Below, piece by piece: positions 7,914 to 15,881 of a stretch of 32,310 nt of DNA. Both the position numbers and the translations under genes were made by a program. Numbering within the stretch: the stretch's first letter is position 1; the number at the start of each line of letters is the position of its first letter. The stretch is from Succinivibrionaceae bacterium (GTDB taxonomy: Bacteria > Pseudomonadota > Gammaproteobacteria > Enterobacterales > Succinivibrionaceae): positions 1 to 32,310 of the forward strand of contig JAFURY010000127.1 of assembly GCA_017480795.1 (NCBI GenBank). The letters run 5' to 3'. A model generated the notes under the pieces. That model searched no databases and was not told the DNA's origin. It was given only the letters and a program-made list of their open reading frames with translations.

Positions 7914-7946
7914 CCCGCATCCCTGCCCGATGCGGGATTTCTTTTC
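7914..7946 (+). terminator. Possible terminator facing rpsB
   Basis: Arms CCCGCAT (7914-7920) and ATGCGGG (7930-7936) enclose a 9-nt loop and are followed by atttcttttct. It lies upstream of the rpsB -10, so it would insulate rpsB from rightward transcription starting in the divergent region. Confidence 0.4.
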
Positions 7947-7971
7947 TGTGGCATTTGTCGCAGGTTTGGGA

Positions 7972-7977
7972 TATAAT
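7972..7977 (+). promoter_or_regulatory. rpsB promoter, -10 box
   Basis: A perfect TATAAT is present. The sequence 17 bp upstream (tggcat) is a poor -35. Transcription would start near 7984. Among the -10 boxes upstream of rpsB this is the only strong one. Confidence 0.55.
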
Positions 7978-7983
7978 TCCTAC

Positions 7984-8112
7984 GGTCTGTTTTCAGACAG
8001 GTTTTTTATTGTTTTTTACGACACACATTTATCGGAAAGTTCTGCCGGGTGCCTGCCAAAGCGGGTTGTCAGAACAGATAAATGGAGGCATAACCCAACT
8101 AAGGAAAATAAA
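7984..8112 (+). promoter_or_regulatory. rpsB mRNA leader, probable S2 autoregulatory element (t44/tff-like)
   Basis: The leader is about 129 nt. It opens with a small hairpin (GTCTG / CAGAC, 7985-7998) followed by T-rich sequence. A second element has an outer stem GTTCTG (8039-8044) with CAGAAC (8070-8075), an inner stem CCTGC / GCGGG, and a GGGTT segment (8062-8066) that can pair with AACCC (8093-8097) just before the ribosome-binding site AAGGA. That is a plausible pseudoknot that could mask initiation. In gammaproteobacteria the rpsB leader is known to bind S2 for feedback control, and the E. coli RNA t44/tff maps here. Assignment is from position and my hand-drawn pairings only. Confidence 0.55.
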
Positions 8113-8841
8113 ATGTCAAAAGTCACAATGAGCGATATGCTCAAGGCCGGCGTTCATTTCGGCCACCAGTCCAGTTCCTGGAATCCGAAGATGAAGGAAT
8201 ACATCTTCGGCAAGCGCAACGGCGTGCATATCATCAATCTTGACAAGACTCTCCCTCTTTTCAACGACGCTCTCAACTTCCTGGGATCCGTGGCTTCCAA
8301 GGGCGGCAAGGTTCTGTTCGTGGGCACCAAGCGCTCGGCGGAGGATGCGGTGAAGGTGGCTGCCGAAAACTGCGATTCGTTTTACGTGAACCACCGCTGG
8401 CTCGGCGGTCTGCTGACCAACTGGAAGACCGTGAAGCAGTCCATCAAGCACCTGAAGGATCTTGAGCTTCAGTCCACCGACGGCACCTTTGAAAAGCTTA
8501 CCAAGAAGGAAGCTCTTCTGCGCCAGCGCGACATGGACAAGCTCAACCGGAGCATCGGCGGCATCAAGAACATGGGCGGACTGCCCGACGTGCTGTTCGT
8601 GATTGACGCCAACCGCGAGCAGATCGCCATCAAGGAAGCCAGAAACCTCGGCATCAAGGTGGTGGCTGTCGTGGACAGCAACTCCAATCCTGACGGAGTG
8701 GACTACGTCATTCCCGGCAACGACGACGCCATCCGCGCCATCGAGCTTTATCTCAATGCCGCCAGCGACGCCATCAAGGAAGCCAAGAGCGTTCAGCAGG
8801 AAAACCAGCAGGCTCAGGAGAAGGACTCCGCCGAGGCGTAG
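8113..8841 (+). CDS. rpsB: 30S ribosomal protein S2
   Basis: Structural protein of the small ribosomal subunit needed for mRNA binding and for S1 docking. The product is 242 residues (E. coli 241). Typical S2 blocks are visible: [21 protein letters not shown], the signature [11 protein letters not shown] and PDVLFVIDA. The C-terminal 20 residues are Gln/Glu/Lys-rich as is usual. The start ATG at 8113 has AAGGA 7 nt upstream; the open frame continues far upstream through the leader but without family similarity. It is the first gene of the rpsB-tsf transcription unit. Confidence 0.98.
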   Translation: MSKVTMSDMLKAGVHFGHQSSSWNPKMKEYIFGKRNGVHIINLDKTLPLFNDALNFLGSVASKGGKVLFVGTKRSAEDAVKVAAENCDSFYVNHRWLGGLLTNWKTVKQSIKHLKDLELQSTDGTFEKLTKKEALLRQRDMDKLNRSIGGIKNMGGLPDVLFVIDANREQIAIKEARNLGIKVVAVVDSNSNPDGVDYVIPGNDDAIRAIELYLNAASDAIKEAKSVQQENQQAQEKDSAEA

Positions 8842-8854
8842 TCAGCAAGCGATC

Positions 8855-8917
8855 GGCATCCCGCGCGGATGCCGGCATGAGCAAACCGCGGGGGAGCGTA
8901 ACGCAGTCCCCCTTTTT
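8855..8917 (+). terminator. Attenuator-like double hairpin between rpsB and tsf
   Basis: First hairpin: GGCATCC (8855-8861) with GGATGCC (8867-8873). Second: GGGGGA (8890-8895) with TCCCCC (8907-8912), followed by TTTTT. The second has the form of a Rho-independent terminator. Partial read-through is expected because tsf has no clear promoter of its own; this would set a higher rpsB to tsf mRNA ratio. Confidence 0.65.
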
Positions 8918-8939
8918 CAAACATATTTAAGGATTAGAA

Positions 8940-9827
8940 ATGGCTAACGTAACCGCTGCAATGGTTAAGGAACTGCGCGAGCGCACCGGCGCAGGCATGA
9001 TGGATTGTAAAAAGGCTCTTACCGAGGCTGACGGCAACATTGAGGTTGCCATTGAGAACATGCGCAAGAGCGGACAGGCCAAGGCCGCCAAGAAGGCGGG
9101 CCGCGTCGCCGCTCAGGGCGTGGTGGTGGCGAAGCGGGAAGGCAACAGAGCCGTTCTGGTGGAGCTGAACTGCGAAACCGACTTCGTGGCCAAGGACGCG
9201 GGCTTCAGGGAGTACGCCGCCAAAGTGGCCGACATCGCTTTCGCCTCCGGGCTTGAGGACGTGGCCCAGGTAAACGCCCAGCCTTACGGCAACGGCGAGA
9301 CGGTGGAAGAGCGCCTGAAGGCCATGATCGCCAAGATCGGCGAGAACATGAACCTCCGCCGCATCAAAATCGCATCCGCCGACAATCTGGGCGTGTACAT
9401 CCACAGCAACAGCCTTATCGGCGTGCTGGTAAGTCTCACCGGCGGCGATGCCGAACTGGCCCGGGACGTGGCGATGCACATCTGCGCCAGCGACCCTCAG
9501 TTCGTCAAGCCTGAGGACGTGTCTGCCGAGGTCATCGAAAAGGAGCGCAGCGTGCAGGTGGAGCTGGCCATGCAGTCCGGCAAGCCTAAGGAAATCGCCG
9601 AAAAGATGGTCGAAGGCCGCATGAGAAAGTTCACCGGCGAGGTTTCTCTTACCGGTCAGGCCTTCGTCAAGGATCCTTCCGTCACCGTGGGCGATCTTCT
9701 CAAGTCCAAGGGCGCCGATGTGGTGGCCTTCACCCGTTTCAAGGTTGGCGAGGGCATCGAGGTCAAGCAGGTTGACTTCGCCGAAGAGGTCAAGGCTCAG
9801 GTGGCTGCTGCCCAGGGTCAGAAGTAA
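8940..9827 (+). CDS. tsf: Elongation factor Ts
   Basis: Nucleotide exchange factor that frees EF-Tu from GDP during translation. The product is 295 residues (E. coli 283). The N-terminal UBA-like domain contains [17 protein letters not shown], and the core contains the EF-Tu-contacting TDFVAKD (Thr80-Asp86). Two dimerisation-type core repeats follow, with [10 protein letters not shown] in the C-terminal half. The ATG at 8940 has AAGGA 6 nt upstream. It lies 98 bp after rpsB behind an attenuator-like hairpin, the standard arrangement. Confidence 0.98.
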   Translation: MANVTAAMVKELRERTGAGMMDCKKALTEADGNIEVAIENMRKSGQAKAAKKAGRVAAQGVVVAKREGNRAVLVELNCETDFVAKDAGFREYAAKVADIAFASGLEDVAQVNAQPYGNGETVEERLKAMIAKIGENMNLRRIKIASADNLGVYIHSNSLIGVLVSLTGGDAELARDVAMHICASDPQFVKPEDVSAEVIEKERSVQVELAMQSGKPKEIAEKMVEGRMRKFTGEVSLTGQAFVKDPSVTVGDLLKSKGADVVAFTRFKVGEGIEVKQVDFAEEVKAQVAAAQGQK

Positions 9828-9910
9828 TTGTCGGAAGCTTTGCCTTTCCGCCGGTTTCCGGGACGCGGCTCCTGTCGCGTCCTTTCCGGAATCCGTCTTT
9901 AGATTTTATC

Positions 9911-9937
9911 AACCGCGGCATTTGTCGCGGTTTTTTT
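9911..9937 (+). terminator. Rho-independent terminator after tsf
   Basis: Arms AACCGCG (9911-9917) and CGCGGTT (9926-9932) enclose an 8-nt loop and are followed by an unbroken T-run to 9937. A second larger hairpin just upstream (GGACGCG 9861-9867 with CGCGTCC 9876-9882, and outer TTCCGG / CCGGAA) may protect the 3' end of the transcript. Confidence 0.8.
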
Positions 9938-9949
9938 AGGCTGTTTATT
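9922..9949 (+). promoter_or_regulatory. Weak candidate promoter for pyrH
   Basis: TTGTCG (9922-9927) and TTTATT (9944-9949) are 16 bp apart, each with four of six consensus matches. A start is needed here because a strong terminator overlaps it. The match is weak, so read-through from tsf remains possible. Confidence 0.25.
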
Positions 9950-9973
9950 CAAGATTAAGAGGAGTGATGGCAT

Positions 9974-10699
9974 ATGGGTAGCGCGGTTTACAAAAGAATA
10001 CTGCTCAAGCTCAGCGGCGAGGCGCTGCAGGGATCGGAAGGCTTTGGCATCGATCCCGCCGTCCTTGATCACATGGCGCGGGAGATCAGGGAGATTGTGG
10101 AGCTGGGGGTTCAGGTGGGTCTGGTTATCGGCGGCGGCAACATCTACCGCGGCGCGTCTCTGGCCAGGGCCGGCATGAACCGGGTTATCGGCGATCATAT
10201 GGGAATGCTGGCCACCGTCATGAACGGTCTGGCCATGCGGGACGCTCTTTTCCGCGCCGATGTGAACGCCAGACTGTTTTCCGCCATTCCGCTGCAGGGC
10301 ATCTGCCATCCCTACAGCTGGCTTGACGCCATCGACGGCCTGCGCCGCGGCAAGGTGGTGATCCTCTCCGCCGGCACCGGCAATCCTTTTTTCACCACCG
10401 ACTCCGCAGCCTGCCTCCGGGGCATCGAAATCGAAGCCGAGGCCGTGTTCAAGGGCACCAAGGTGGACGGCGTGTACTCCGCCGATCCCGTGAAGCATCC
10501 CGATGCCGCGCTGTACTCCGAGCTGGATTACAGCGACGTGCTGGAAAAGGAGCTGAAGGTGATGGATCTGGCCGCCTTCACCCTGGCCCGGGATCACAAT
10601 CTTCCTATCAGAGTCTACAACATGAACAACCCGGGAGCGCTGAAGCGGATCGTCATGGGCTCCTCCGAGGGCACGGTGATCCATTCCATGAAAAAGTAG
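9974..10699 (+). CDS. pyrH: UMP kinase
   Basis: Phosphorylates UMP to UDP, the entry to UTP and CTP synthesis. The product is 241 residues, the same as E. coli. Amino-acid-kinase-fold motifs are clear: [12 protein letters not shown] at the N-terminus, [25 protein letters not shown], the nucleotide region [16 protein letters not shown] and the C-terminal MGSSEGTVI. The ATG at 9974 is chosen because GAGGAG is 9 nt upstream; an earlier ATG at 9967 hits a stop after four codons. It stands between the tsf terminator and frr, the usual place in this cluster. Confidence 0.97.
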   Translation: MGSAVYKRILLKLSGEALQGSEGFGIDPAVLDHMAREIREIVELGVQVGLVIGGGNIYRGASLARAGMNRVIGDHMGMLATVMNGLAMRDALFRADVNARLFSAIPLQGICHPYSWLDAIDGLRRGKVVILSAGTGNPFFTTDSAACLRGIEIEAEAVFKGTKVDGVYSADPVKHPDAALYSELDYSDVLEKELKVMDLAAFTLARDHNLPIRVYNMNNPGALKRIVMGSSEGTVIHSMKK

Positions 10700-10748
10700 G
10701 CGCCCGCGCTTCCTGGCGCTCCTGCCCGGAGGGCTGAACATCTTGTTT

Positions 10749-10778
10749 CTGTCAGCTTGCGGGCAGTTATGATAAAAT
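10749..10778 (+). promoter_or_regulatory. Promoter of frr
   Basis: CTGTCA (10749-10754) and TAAAAT (10773-10778) are 18 bp apart, and the -10 is extended by TGA (TGnTAAAAT). Transcription would start near 10785, 36 nt before the frr ATG. Confidence 0.55.
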
Positions 10779-10820
10779 GCCTCAGATTTGTTTTTTATAG
10801 GTTACTAGCAAGGAAAATCC

Positions 10821-11378
10821 ATGATCAGCGATATTAAGGATTCTGCCAAAGGCAATATGGAAAAGGCCGTCGAAGCCTTCAAAACCCAGCTTTCCCGCGT
10901 GCGCACCGGCCGCGCCCAGCCGGCGCTGCTTGACGGCATTATGGTGGACTATTACGGCTCCTCCACTCCGCTGAAGCAGATCGGCAACATTGTGGCGGAG
11001 GATGCGAGAACTCTGTCCGTCACCGTTTACGACAACGCCGCCATCAAGGCGGTGGAAAAGGCCATTATGGATTCCGGACTAGGCCTCAACCCTCAGACCG
11101 CCGGCAACAACATCAGAATCCCGCTGCCCGCTCTCACCGAGGAGCGCCGCAAGGAACTCATCAAGATTGTCCGCGCCGAGGCTGAAAAGGAGCGCGTTTC
11201 CGTGAGAAACGCCCGCCGGGATTCCAACGCCGAGCTCAAGGCGCTGGTGAAGTCCAAGGACATTTCCGAGGACGACGAGAAGCGCGCCCAGGACGACATC
11301 CAGAAGCTTACCGACTCCCACATCAAGAAGATCGAGGAGATCCTCGCCGCCAAGGAGAAGGAACTGATGGCCATCTGA
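10821..11378 (+). CDS. frr: Ribosome recycling factor
   Basis: Together with EF-G, splits post-termination ribosomes in the cytoplasm. The product is 185 residues, the same length as E. coli. Family blocks: [26 protein letters not shown] stretch ([12 protein letters not shown]), [19 protein letters not shown] and RNARRDSN, which build the long three-helix domain. The ATG at 10821 has AAGGA upstream and a good promoter at 10749. It leads into uppS after a hairpin. Confidence 0.98.
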   Translation: MISDIKDSAKGNMEKAVEAFKTQLSRVRTGRAQPALLDGIMVDYYGSSTPLKQIGNIVAEDARTLSVTVYDNAAIKAVEKAIMDSGLGLNPQTAGNNIRIPLPALTEERRKELIKIVRAEAEKERVSVRNARRDSNAELKALVKSKDISEDDEKRAQDDIQKLTDSHIKKIEEILAAKEKELMAI

Positions 11379-11422
11379 CAGGGCGGTGGCAAGGGGCCCG
11401 CTCAAGGCTCGGCTCCTCTTCT

Positions 11423-11453
11423 GCGGTGGCCGCGCGCCACCGCTGTCATTTTT
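11423..11453 (+). terminator. Hairpin between frr and uppS, partial terminator
   Basis: A perfect 8-bp stem (GCGGTGGC / GCCACCGC, 5-nt loop) is followed by tgtcattttt. The T-run starts six bases after the stem, so termination is likely incomplete. No obvious uppS promoter follows before 11486, which suggests read-through. Confidence 0.5.
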
Positions 11454-11485
11454 CGTTTCACCTTTTCTGAGGAATTTCTGCATCA

Positions 11486-12238
11486 ATGGAGCAAGCTACG
11501 GCGCCTGGAAATCTGTCCCTGCCCCGTCACGTTGCCATCATTATGGACGGCAACGGCAGATGGGCCAAGCAACGGGGAAAAATCCGGATTTTTGGACACA
11601 GCAACGCGGTGGAGGCGGTGAAGGCGTCGGTGCGGCAGTCTCTGGAAAGCGGCATCGGCAAGCTTACCCTGTTCGCCTTCTCCTCGGAAAACTGGCGGCG
11701 TCCCCAGAGCGAAATCGACCATCTGCTTTCCCTGCTGGCCAGATTTCTTGACACCGAGATCCCCGAACTGCACCGTCAGGGGGTGAGGGTCAGGTTTGTG
11801 GGAGACATGAGCAGATTTTCCGAAGCGCTCCGGGAGAAAATCCGCAAGGCCCAGAAACTGACCGAGGACAACGCGCGGCTTGAACTGAACATCGCCGCCA
11901 GCTACGGCGGCCGGTGGGATATCGTTTCCGCCTGCCGGAATCTCATGGCGGAGGAGGGTGTCCGTCCCCAGGATGTCACCGAGGAGCTTTTCGCCAGCCG
12001 CCTGGCGGTTCCCGACGACGTGGATCTGATGATCAGAACCGGCGGCGAAATGAGGATCAGCAACTTTCTCATCTGGCAGCTGGCCTACGCCGAGCTTTAC
12101 GTCACCGACGTGCTGTGGCCTGATTTCAGCCAGAAGGTTTACGCCGATGCGCTGAAGTGGTATTCCACCCGGGAAAGACGCTTCGGCTTTACCGGCGATC
12201 AGGTGCGGCAGAGACAGGATTCAAACAAGGCAGATTGA
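11486..12238 (+). CDS. uppS: Undecaprenyl diphosphate synthase
   Basis: Cis-prenyltransferase that extends farnesyl diphosphate to the C55 lipid carrier for peptidoglycan and O-antigen. The product is 250 residues (E. coli 253). Visible family signatures: HVAIIMDGNGRWAKQRG with the catalytic Asp21, GHSNAVEAVK, FAFSSENWRRP and, in the C-terminal half, DLMIRTGGEMRISNFL followed by LWQ-type WQLAYAELY. The ATG at 11486 has GAGGA 12 nt upstream, slightly far. cdsA starts 2 nt after its stop, so the two genes are almost certainly co-translated. Confidence 0.97.
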   Translation: MEQATAPGNLSLPRHVAIIMDGNGRWAKQRGKIRIFGHSNAVEAVKASVRQSLESGIGKLTLFAFSSENWRRPQSEIDHLLSLLARFLDTEIPELHRQGVRVRFVGDMSRFSEALREKIRKAQKLTEDNARLELNIAASYGGRWDIVSACRNLMAEEGVRPQDVTEELFASRLAVPDDVDLMIRTGGEMRISNFLIWQLAYAELYVTDVLWPDFSQKVYADALKWYSTRERRFGFTGDQVRQRQDSNKAD

Positions 12239-12240
12239 TT

Positions 12241-13107
12241 ATGAAACAGCGCATACTTACGGCCCTGTGGCTGATCCCCCTGGCTCTTTTGTGGATGTTC
12301 GCCGCAAACGATCATGTATTCGCCGTCGGCGCGGCGGCTCTGCTGGCGCTGGCATCCTGGGAGTGGGGCAAGTTCGTCTGTCCGGCAAAGCCGCTGCTGT
12401 ACGCGCCGGCGCCGGTTCTCTGCGCCCTGGGCGGCTGCATCGCGCTCAATCCTTTCTCTCCTTCCTTCGGCGCGTCCGTCGCCGCATCGCCGGTTTCGGT
12501 CGCGCTGCTTTCAGCAGGCGCGCTCTGGTGGGTCATCGCCCTTGCGCTGGTGCTGCTCTACCCGCGGAACGTCTCTCTGGTGAGAAACCCGTGGCTGGCC
12601 GGCACCGCCGGAATTCTTGTCCTGACGCCGTTCTTCTGGTCTCTTCTTTATCTTCACGCCATGCATCCGGCGGCGATTCTGCCCTTTGAGTCAGGCGGCG
12701 CAAATCTGTTTTTTGTCATGCTGCTGGTGTGGTGCGCCGACTCCGGCGCCTATTTCGCGGGCAAAGCCTTCGGCCGCCATCGCATGAGTCCGGCGGTAAG
12801 CCCCAACAAAACCCTGGAGGGTCTGGCCGGCGGCGTGCTGCTGTCGCTGGCGGCGGCGCTTGGCGCGGGACTTGGCGCGGTGAAGGACGGCTTTGCGGTG
12901 AACGGATGGTTTGTGGCGGCGGTGACGCTGGCGGTGGCCGCCTCGGTGCTGGGTGATCTGGCCGAAAGCATGTTCAAGCGGGCATCCGGCATCAAGGATT
13001 CCAGCAATCTGCTGCCGGGGCACGGCGGCGTGCTGGATCGGGTGGACAGTCTCACCGCCGCGCTGCCGGTGTTTTCGCTGGTGATGTATCTGGGATCGGG
13101 GATCTAG
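12241..13107 (+). CDS. cdsA: Phosphatidate cytidylyltransferase
   Basis: Makes CDP-diacylglycerol from phosphatidic acid and CTP at the inner membrane, the branch point of phospholipid synthesis. The product is 288 residues (E. coli 285) with about seven or eight hydrophobic segments. The C-terminal family signature is complete: SMFKR, then GIKDSS, then LPGHGGVLDRVDS. A second conserved block, WCADSGAYFAGKAFGRH, is at about 162-178. The ATG at 12241 follows the uppS stop by 2 nt and fits the family start; a further upstream frame extends into uppS without similarity. Confidence 0.96.
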   Translation: MKQRILTALWLIPLALLWMFAANDHVFAVGAAALLALASWEWGKFVCPAKPLLYAPAPVLCALGGCIALNPFSPSFGASVAASPVSVALLSAGALWWVIALALVLLYPRNVSLVRNPWLAGTAGILVLTPFFWSLLYLHAMHPAAILPFESGGANLFFVMLLVWCADSGAYFAGKAFGRHRMSPAVSPNKTLEGLAGGVLLSLAAALGAGLGAVKDGFAVNGWFVAAVTLAVAASVLGDLAESMFKRASGIKDSSNLLPGHGGVLDRVDSLTAALPVFSLVMYLGSGI

Positions 13108-13111
13108 CTTT

Positions 13112-14293
13112 ATGGAAAAAATCACTGTTCTGGGCTCTACCGGATCCATCGGCCGCAGCACGCTGGACGTGATCCGCCGCAATCGGGACCGCTTTAATGT
13201 ATTCGCCCTGGGAGCATGCCGCAACGCGGAGCGCATGCTTGCCGACGTTATGGAGTTCGGACCGGAATTCGCCGTTCTTGCCGACGAGGATGCCGCAGGG
13301 CGCCTTGCACAGAGGCTTGAGGCCGAAGGCTCGGCCACCCGGGTTCTTGCGGGATCCGACGGTCTCTGTCGCATCGCATCAAGCCCGGAATGCGACAGCG
13401 TCATGGCCGCCATCGTGGGGGCCGCCGGGCTGGTTCCGGCCCTGGCCGCGGTAAAGGCGGGCAAGAAGCTGTATCTTGCCAACAAGGAATCCCTGGTGAT
13501 GACCGGACATCTGTTCGTCCAGGCTCTTGCCGAATCGGGCGCCGCGATTCTGCCGGTGGACAGCGAGCACAACGCCATCTTTCAGTCGCTGCCGGAGACC
13601 GAGCAGCGGCGACTCTGCTTCTGCAGCATGCAGGAGGCGGGCGTGGACAAAATTCTTCTCACCGGCTCGGGAGGACCTTTCAGAACCACGGATCTCCGGG
13701 ATCTGGCCTCCGTCACTCCCGAACAGGCGGTGGCCCATCCCACCTGGAACATGGGCAGCAAGATTTCCGTAGACTCCTCCACCATGATGAACAAGGGTTT
13801 CGAGTTCATCGAGGCCAAGTGGCTGTTCAACCTGAAGAACGACGACATAAAGGTCGTCATTCATCCCCAGTCGGTGATCCACTCCATGGTGCAGTACCGG
13901 GACGGATCGGTGCTGGCGCAGCTGGGCAATCCCGACATGCGCACCCCCATCGCCAGAGTCATGAGCTATCCTGAACGCATTGAATCCGGGGTCGGGCATC
14001 TGGATTTCTTCTCTCTGAAGGAGCTGACGTTTTTCGAGCCGGACTACCGGCGCTATCCGTGTCTGAAGCTTGCCGTCGACGCCTGCTGGAGCGGGCAGGC
14101 CGCCACCACGGCCCTCAACGCCGCCAACGAGGTGGCTGTGGCTGCGTTTCTTGATCGCCGCATAGCCTATCCCGACATCTGCCGGATCTGCAGCCAGACG
14201 GTGGAGAAACACTGCGGCGACGCCATTGTGGACGTGGATTCGGTGCTTGAGCTGGACCGCCGGGCGCGCCAGACGGCATCGGCGCTGTTTTAG
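13112..14293 (+). CDS. dxr: 1-deoxy-D-xylulose 5-phosphate reductoisomerase
   Basis: Second step of the MEP isoprenoid pathway; uses NADPH and a divalent metal to convert DXP to MEP, feeding UppS. The product is 393 residues (E. coli 398). The NADPH-binding loop GSTGSIGRSTLDV is at residues 8-20, LANKESLVM at 122-130, the metal ligands Asp150 and Glu152 in PVDSEHNAIFQ, and Glu231 in NKGFEFIEAKWLF. The flexible loop TWNMGSKISVDSSTM is intact. The ATG is 4 nt after cdsA. In E. coli dxr comes before uppS, so gene order differs here. Confidence 0.97.
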   Translation: MEKITVLGSTGSIGRSTLDVIRRNRDRFNVFALGACRNAERMLADVMEFGPEFAVLADEDAAGRLAQRLEAEGSATRVLAGSDGLCRIASSPECDSVMAAIVGAAGLVPALAAVKAGKKLYLANKESLVMTGHLFVQALAESGAAILPVDSEHNAIFQSLPETEQRRLCFCSMQEAGVDKILLTGSGGPFRTTDLRDLASVTPEQAVAHPTWNMGSKISVDSSTMMNKGFEFIEAKWLFNLKNDDIKVVIHPQSVIHSMVQYRDGSVLAQLGNPDMRTPIARVMSYPERIESGVGHLDFFSLKELTFFEPDYRRYPCLKLAVDACWSGQAATTALNAANEVAVAAFLDRRIAYPDICRICSQTVEKHCGDAIVDVDSVLELDRRARQTASALF

Positions 14294-14335
14294 GGTTCCG
14301 GCGCCGGAGTAGGAATTTTAAGGAATTTTCCGTCA

Positions 14336-15742
14336 ATGGAAATCATCAGAAGTCTGTTTTTCTTTCTTGTGGCCATTATTGTCCTGGTGGGCTTTCACGA
14401 GTTCGGGCACTTCATTACCGCGCGCCTGTGCGGCGTGAAGGTGCTGCGGTTCTCCCTGGGCTTCGGCAAGGTGATTTTCGCCAAAACCGGCTCCGACGGC
14501 TGCGAATACGCCATCTCCCTGATCCCTCTGGGAGGCTACGTGAAAATGCTGGACCGCCGGGAGGGCGAGGTGAAAGACGAGGAGGCCGCTCATGAGTTCA
14601 CCTCTCAGAGCGTCTGGAAGCGTCTTGCCATCGTGGCCGCCGGTCCCGTTTTCAACATCATTCTGGCTTTCTTTCTCTACTGGGCCATGTACGTGATGGG
14701 TGTGGCGGCGGTCAAGCCCTATCTCACCGGCATCATCCAGCAGTCGGCGGCCTGGGAGGCGGGACTCAGAAACGACGATCTGATTCTGGAGGTGGACGGC
14801 AGAGAGGTGGCGGACTGGGAGGATGCCATCTACGAGCTTATCCAGCATGTGGGGGACGAGAAACTGGAGCTGAAGGTCAGGAGCGCATCCGGCATCGAGG
14901 CCATGCGCTCGCTGGACATTTCCGGCTGGAGCATTCACCGGGATCAGATGGCCAACGTGTTCTCCCAGCTGGGCTTCAATCCCAAGTATTTCAACATATC
15001 AAACCGCATCGCCGCGGTGATGGACGACTCTCCGGCCAGAAAGGCCGGTCTTGAGGCCGGAGACGAGATCCTCTCGGTGGACGGCAGAAGCATGGCCTCC
15101 TGGTACGATTTTTCCGACTATGTGGCAAAGCATCCCGGCGCCACCGTGAATGTCAGAGTTTCCCGTCCTCTGATCCCAGACGGAGCGAAACCTGATGACA
15201 ATTCGCTGGATCTTGACGCCCTGCCGTCGGATATCATGGATTTTTCCGTGTCTCTCACCTCCGTGGGGGAGGGGGAGAAGCGACGGGGCCAGATCGGCGT
15301 GGCCGCCTGGCGCACGCCCCTGGACAAGGGCGTGCGGTTCGTGCGCAAGTACGGTCCCTTCGAGGCGGCGGGCAAGAGCCTTGACAAAATGGTGGCCGTC
15401 TGCCGGCTTACCGTGGTCACCATCGGCAAGCTCATCAGCGGATCCATTCCGGCGGACAACATCAGCGGCCCCATCGCCATCGCCAAATCCGCCGGCATTA
15501 CCGCCGAGATCGGCATCGAGTATTTTCTGGGGTTCATGGCGCTTATCAGCATCAATCTTGGCATCATGAACCTCTTTCCTCTGCCGGTGCTGGACGGCGG
15601 ACACATCATGTTCTATGCCATCGAGGCCGCGGTCAGACGTCCGCTGCCGGATAAAGTCATGCAATGGCTCATGTATTTCGGCATATTTGTGTTATTATTA
15701 ATTATGGTTTTGGCAGTGTACAACGACCTGGTTTACGATTGA
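14336..15742 (+). CDS. rseP: Intramembrane site-2 zinc protease RseP
   Basis: Inner-membrane metalloprotease that cuts anti-sigma factor RseA after DegS and so releases sigma-E; it also clears signal-peptide remnants. The product is 468 residues (E. coli 450). Zinc motif HEFGH is at 21-25 in the first membrane helix, and the second metal motif LDGG has Asp420 near the C-terminus. Two PDZ domains lie between (PYLTGIIQQSAAWEAGLRND and the DDSPARKAGLEAGDEI block). The ATG at 14336 has AAGGA 11 nt upstream. It is the last gene before a strong terminator. Confidence 0.96.
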   Translation: MEIIRSLFFFLVAIIVLVGFHEFGHFITARLCGVKVLRFSLGFGKVIFAKTGSDGCEYAISLIPLGGYVKMLDRREGEVKDEEAAHEFTSQSVWKRLAIVAAGPVFNIILAFFLYWAMYVMGVAAVKPYLTGIIQQSAAWEAGLRNDDLILEVDGREVADWEDAIYELIQHVGDEKLELKVRSASGIEAMRSLDISGWSIHRDQMANVFSQLGFNPKYFNISNRIAAVMDDSPARKAGLEAGDEILSVDGRSMASWYDFSDYVAKHPGATVNVRVSRPLIPDGAKPDDNSLDLDALPSDIMDFSVSLTSVGEGEKRRGQIGVAAWRTPLDKGVRFVRKYGPFEAAGKSLDKMVAVCRLTVVTIGKLISGSIPADNISGPIAIAKSAGITAEIGIEYFLGFMALISINLGIMNLFPLPVLDGGHIMFYAIEAAVRRPLPDKVMQWLMYFGIFVLLLIMVLAVYNDLVYD

Positions 15743-15752
15743 GAAACGGCGC

Positions 15753-15781
15753 CGGAAACGCGGTTTCCGCTCTGTTTTTTT
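15753..15781 (+). terminator. Rho-independent terminator after rseP
   Basis: Arms CGGAAAC (15753-15759) and GTTTCCG (15763-15769) enclose a 3-nt loop and are followed by ctctg and seven T. It separates the uppS-rseP unit from bamA. Confidence 0.75.
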
Positions 15782-15794
15782 CTGTTTCCTGTCT

Positions 15795-15827
15795 GGAACG
15801 ATTACCAATTCTTGAATTTTGCGAATA
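15795..15827 (+). promoter_or_regulatory. Candidate promoter of bamA, possibly sigma-E type
   Basis: GGAAC at 15795-15799 matches the first half of the sigma-E -35 consensus (GGAACTT), and about 16 bp further lies tttgcga, only a partial match to the -10. In E. coli bamA and skp are sigma-E controlled. No convincing sigma-70 pair is visible, yet a promoter is expected because a terminator precedes bamA. Confidence 0.25.
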
Positions 15828-15881
15828 CGACACGCTCCGTCCGGCGAACCCGTCAGGCGGAATTGCGCCGCAGGTGAGGTT

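Noticed and set aside
7795..8112. Longer rpsB frame starting 106 codons upstream
   Set aside because: S2 begins at 8113 with a good ribosome site. The upstream part covers hairpins and the promoter and has no S2 similarity.
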